Below, piece after piece: positions 5,135 to 5,809 of a stretch of DNA of 5,809 nucleotides. Under the pieces are notes generated by a model. It worked only from the letters and a program-made list of their open reading frames with translations. It was not told the origin of the DNA and searched no databases. Origin of the DNA: Acidobacteriota bacterium. Its GTDB lineage: Bacteria; Acidobacteriota; Terriglobia; Terriglobales; Acidobacteriaceae. The stretch spans positions 1 through 5,809 of the forward strand of contig JANXQR010000013.1 in NCBI GenBank assembly GCA_025353435.1, given 5' to 3'. How positions within the stretch are numbered: the stretch's first letter is position 1; each line of letters opens with the position of its first letter. The position numbers and the translations under genes are program-made.

Positions 5135-5563
5135 ATGTCCAGGAAGCGTACGGGAACGAGGGGTGGGGGTTCGCCGGGGTCAGGGCTGCAAGCCGACGCA
5201 GCCGGAGTCGATGTTGGTGCGACGGAGATCTATATCGCGGTGCCGGAAGATCGGGACGCCGAACCGGTGCGGTGCTTTGCTACGTTCACCGAGGATCTGA
5301 TGGCGGCGGCGTGGCTGGAGCGCTGCCGGATCAAGACGGTGGCGATGGAGTCCACCGGGGTGTATTGGATCCCGTTGTTTCAGGTGCTGGAGTCGCGCGG
5401 GCTGCAGGTATGCCTGGTGAACGCGCGGCATGTAAAGAACGTGCCGGGGCGTAAGACGGACGTGAGCGACTGCCAGTGGCTGCAGTATCTGCATTCGGTG
5501 GGATTGCTGCGGGGCAGTTTCCGCCCCTGTTTGCGAAGCTCAGGTGGGTGGCGGGATTTGTGA
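5135..5563 (+). pseudogene. IS110-family transposase (DEDD recombinase), truncated
   Basis: The frame has 142 residues against roughly 330-450 for complete family members. Residues 20-131 match the N-terminal RuvC-like DEDD domain. All four acidic residues are present: D26 (GVDVG), E72 (AMESTGVYWIP), and D109 and D112 (PGRKTDVSDCQWLQYLHSVGLLR). Similarity stops after SFRP (residue 131). The remaining residues, CLRSSGGWRDL, come from the joined repeat sequence. The C-terminal Transposase_20 domain with the catalytic serine is absent, so no recombination activity is expected. The ATG at 5135 has a strong AGGAGG ribosome site 4 nt upstream. No shifted frame downstream restores the family sequence, which points to deletion or replacement rather than a simple frameshift. 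Confidence 0.88.
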
Positions 5564-5575
5564 ACGGGCCACCTG
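5541..5575. repeat. 7-bp inverted repeat at the transposase break
   Basis: CAGGTGG (5541-5547) and CCACCTG (5569-5575) are perfect inverse copies with a 21-nt loop. The structure begins about 15 bases after transposase similarity ends, and so marks the start of the repeat-rich sequence that replaced the 3' end of the gene. Confidence 0.55.
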
Positions 5576-5583
5576 CCTGCCAT

Positions 5584-5610
5584 CCCGGTCCCCAAAGGCG
5601 AGGGACCGGG
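5584..5610. repeat. Perfect 9-bp GC-rich hairpin
   Basis: CCCGGTCCC (5584-5592) and GGGACCGGG (5602-5610) pair perfectly around a 9-nt loop. The first T-run comes only at 5621-5624, so it is a poor intrinsic terminator and is better seen as part of a repeat element. The word GGGGACCGGCCGG further right (about 5745-5757) echoes one arm. Confidence 0.75.
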
Positions 5611-5692
5611 GGCACCCTCGTTTTAGTTTGGAAAGTCGTGAAGGATTGGGGCCACCCGCCTGAGTGGGCCGGTGACTGGGCCACTTGCCCCC

Positions 5693-5712
5693 ATGTCTCA
5701 ATTTTGAGACAT
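5693..5712. repeat. Near-perfect 20-bp palindrome, TGTCTCA/TGAGACA type
   Basis: ATGTCTCAA (5693-5701) and TTGAGACAT (5704-5712) are perfect inverse copies around a central TT. It is compact and AT-centred inside GC-rich DNA, which looks like a protein-binding dyad; TGTC-N-GACA cores are typical of some enhancer-binding regulators. It may instead be the core of a dispersed repeat. No gene start lies near it in this window. Confidence 0.7.
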
Positions 5713-5809
5713 AGGAAACCTCGATTCTCGATTCGTCGCGGCTCGGGGACCGGCCGGATCCCAGGTCTGAAAATCCAGAACTGGGGCACCCATTTTCAGC
5801 GACATATCG

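Larger units (their letters stand above)
4931..5563 (+). mobile_element. IS110-family insertion sequence remnant: left flank and truncated transposase
   Basis: The element is recognised from its transposase. The left boundary is uncertain: the sequence becomes less AT-rich near 4925-4935 and stays non-coding to 5134, which fits the long 5' non-coding end of IS110-group elements. IS110 elements usually lack clear terminal inverted repeats and often make no target duplication, so the ends cannot be set by eye. The right end is lost, because transposase similarity stops near 5526 and repeat-rich sequence follows. The copy should be unable to move by itself. Confidence 0.6.
5564..5809. other. GC-rich non-coding palindromic repeat region
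   Basis: No gene is seen on either strand. The minus-strand open frames here are low-complexity and Pro/Arg-rich and match nothing recognisable. The stretch is built from short words that recur here in both orientations: GGGGCACCC twice (5609-5617, 5783-5791), CCACC/GGTGG words, and three clear hairpins. Such words are familiar from dispersed intergenic repeats in acidobacterial genomes, but that is from memory and not shown by this window. Confidence 0.5.

Noticed and set aside
4960..5454. 164-codon open frame overlapping the transposase start
   Set aside because: It is in another frame from the conserved DEDD domain, rich in Gly/Arg/Ala, and has no ribosome site or family pattern.
5584..5624. 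Intrinsic terminator formed by the 9-bp hairpin
   Set aside because: The T-run begins 11 bases after the stem, too far for a standard terminator, and no intact gene ends here.
1..5809. CRISPR array, toxin-antitoxin pair, retron or other defence system
   Set aside because: No spaced direct repeats, cas genes, reverse transcriptase or paired small genes are visible; the only short tandem array is the 8-bp repeat at 4666.

Overview
The window looks like a piece of an Acidobacteriota (Terriglobia-type) chromosome. This is inferred from three things: a miaB gene followed directly by a DUF151 bifunctional-nuclease gene, a secreted protein with a carboxypeptidase-regulatory-like domain, and GC-rich intergenic repeats built on GGGGCACCC / CCACCCGCC words. 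No rRNA or other phylogenetic marker is present, so the assignment is only an inference.

Layout, left to right. (1) 1-406, minus: the N-terminal part of an exported protein with a signal peptide and a CarboxypepD_reg-like beta-sandwich, cut by the window edge. (2) 407-739: intergenic, holding a perfect 6-bp hairpin and a 44-bp remnant of the 3' end of a second bifunctional-nuclease gene. (3) 740-2642: a divergent pair, a TetR-type repressor (minus) and a class C beta-lactamase-fold serine hydrolase (plus). They share a 61-bp spacer with a good promoter whose -35/-10 interval is covered by an AT-rich partial dyad, the likely operator. (4) 2645-4494, minus: miaB followed 41 bp later by the intact bifunctional-nuclease gene, probably one operon of tRNA modification and a conserved nuclease. 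(5) 4495-5134: a long gene-free stretch with a CRP-like dyad, a short 8-bp tandem repeat and an AT-rich patch, running into the left flank of an insertion sequence. (6) 5135-5563: an IS110-family transposase that keeps all four acidic residues of its DEDD domain but breaks off after about 131 residues. (7) 5564-5809: GC-rich, palindrome-rich, non-coding repeat sequence.

The most informative structure is the pair of direct repeats at 691-734 and 2648-2691 (36 of 44 bases identical, same orientation). The right copy is the functional 3' end of the bifunctional-nuclease gene, and the left copy is an orphan. They bracket the tetR-hydrolase pair exactly, and the hydrolase stops only 2 bp from the nuclease stop codon. 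That is the footprint expected of a cassette that entered at a gene's 3' end, or of a decayed tandem duplication. The second point of interest is the roughly 200-nt non-coding flank in front of the IS110 transposase, the place where IS110-group elements encode their bridge RNA.
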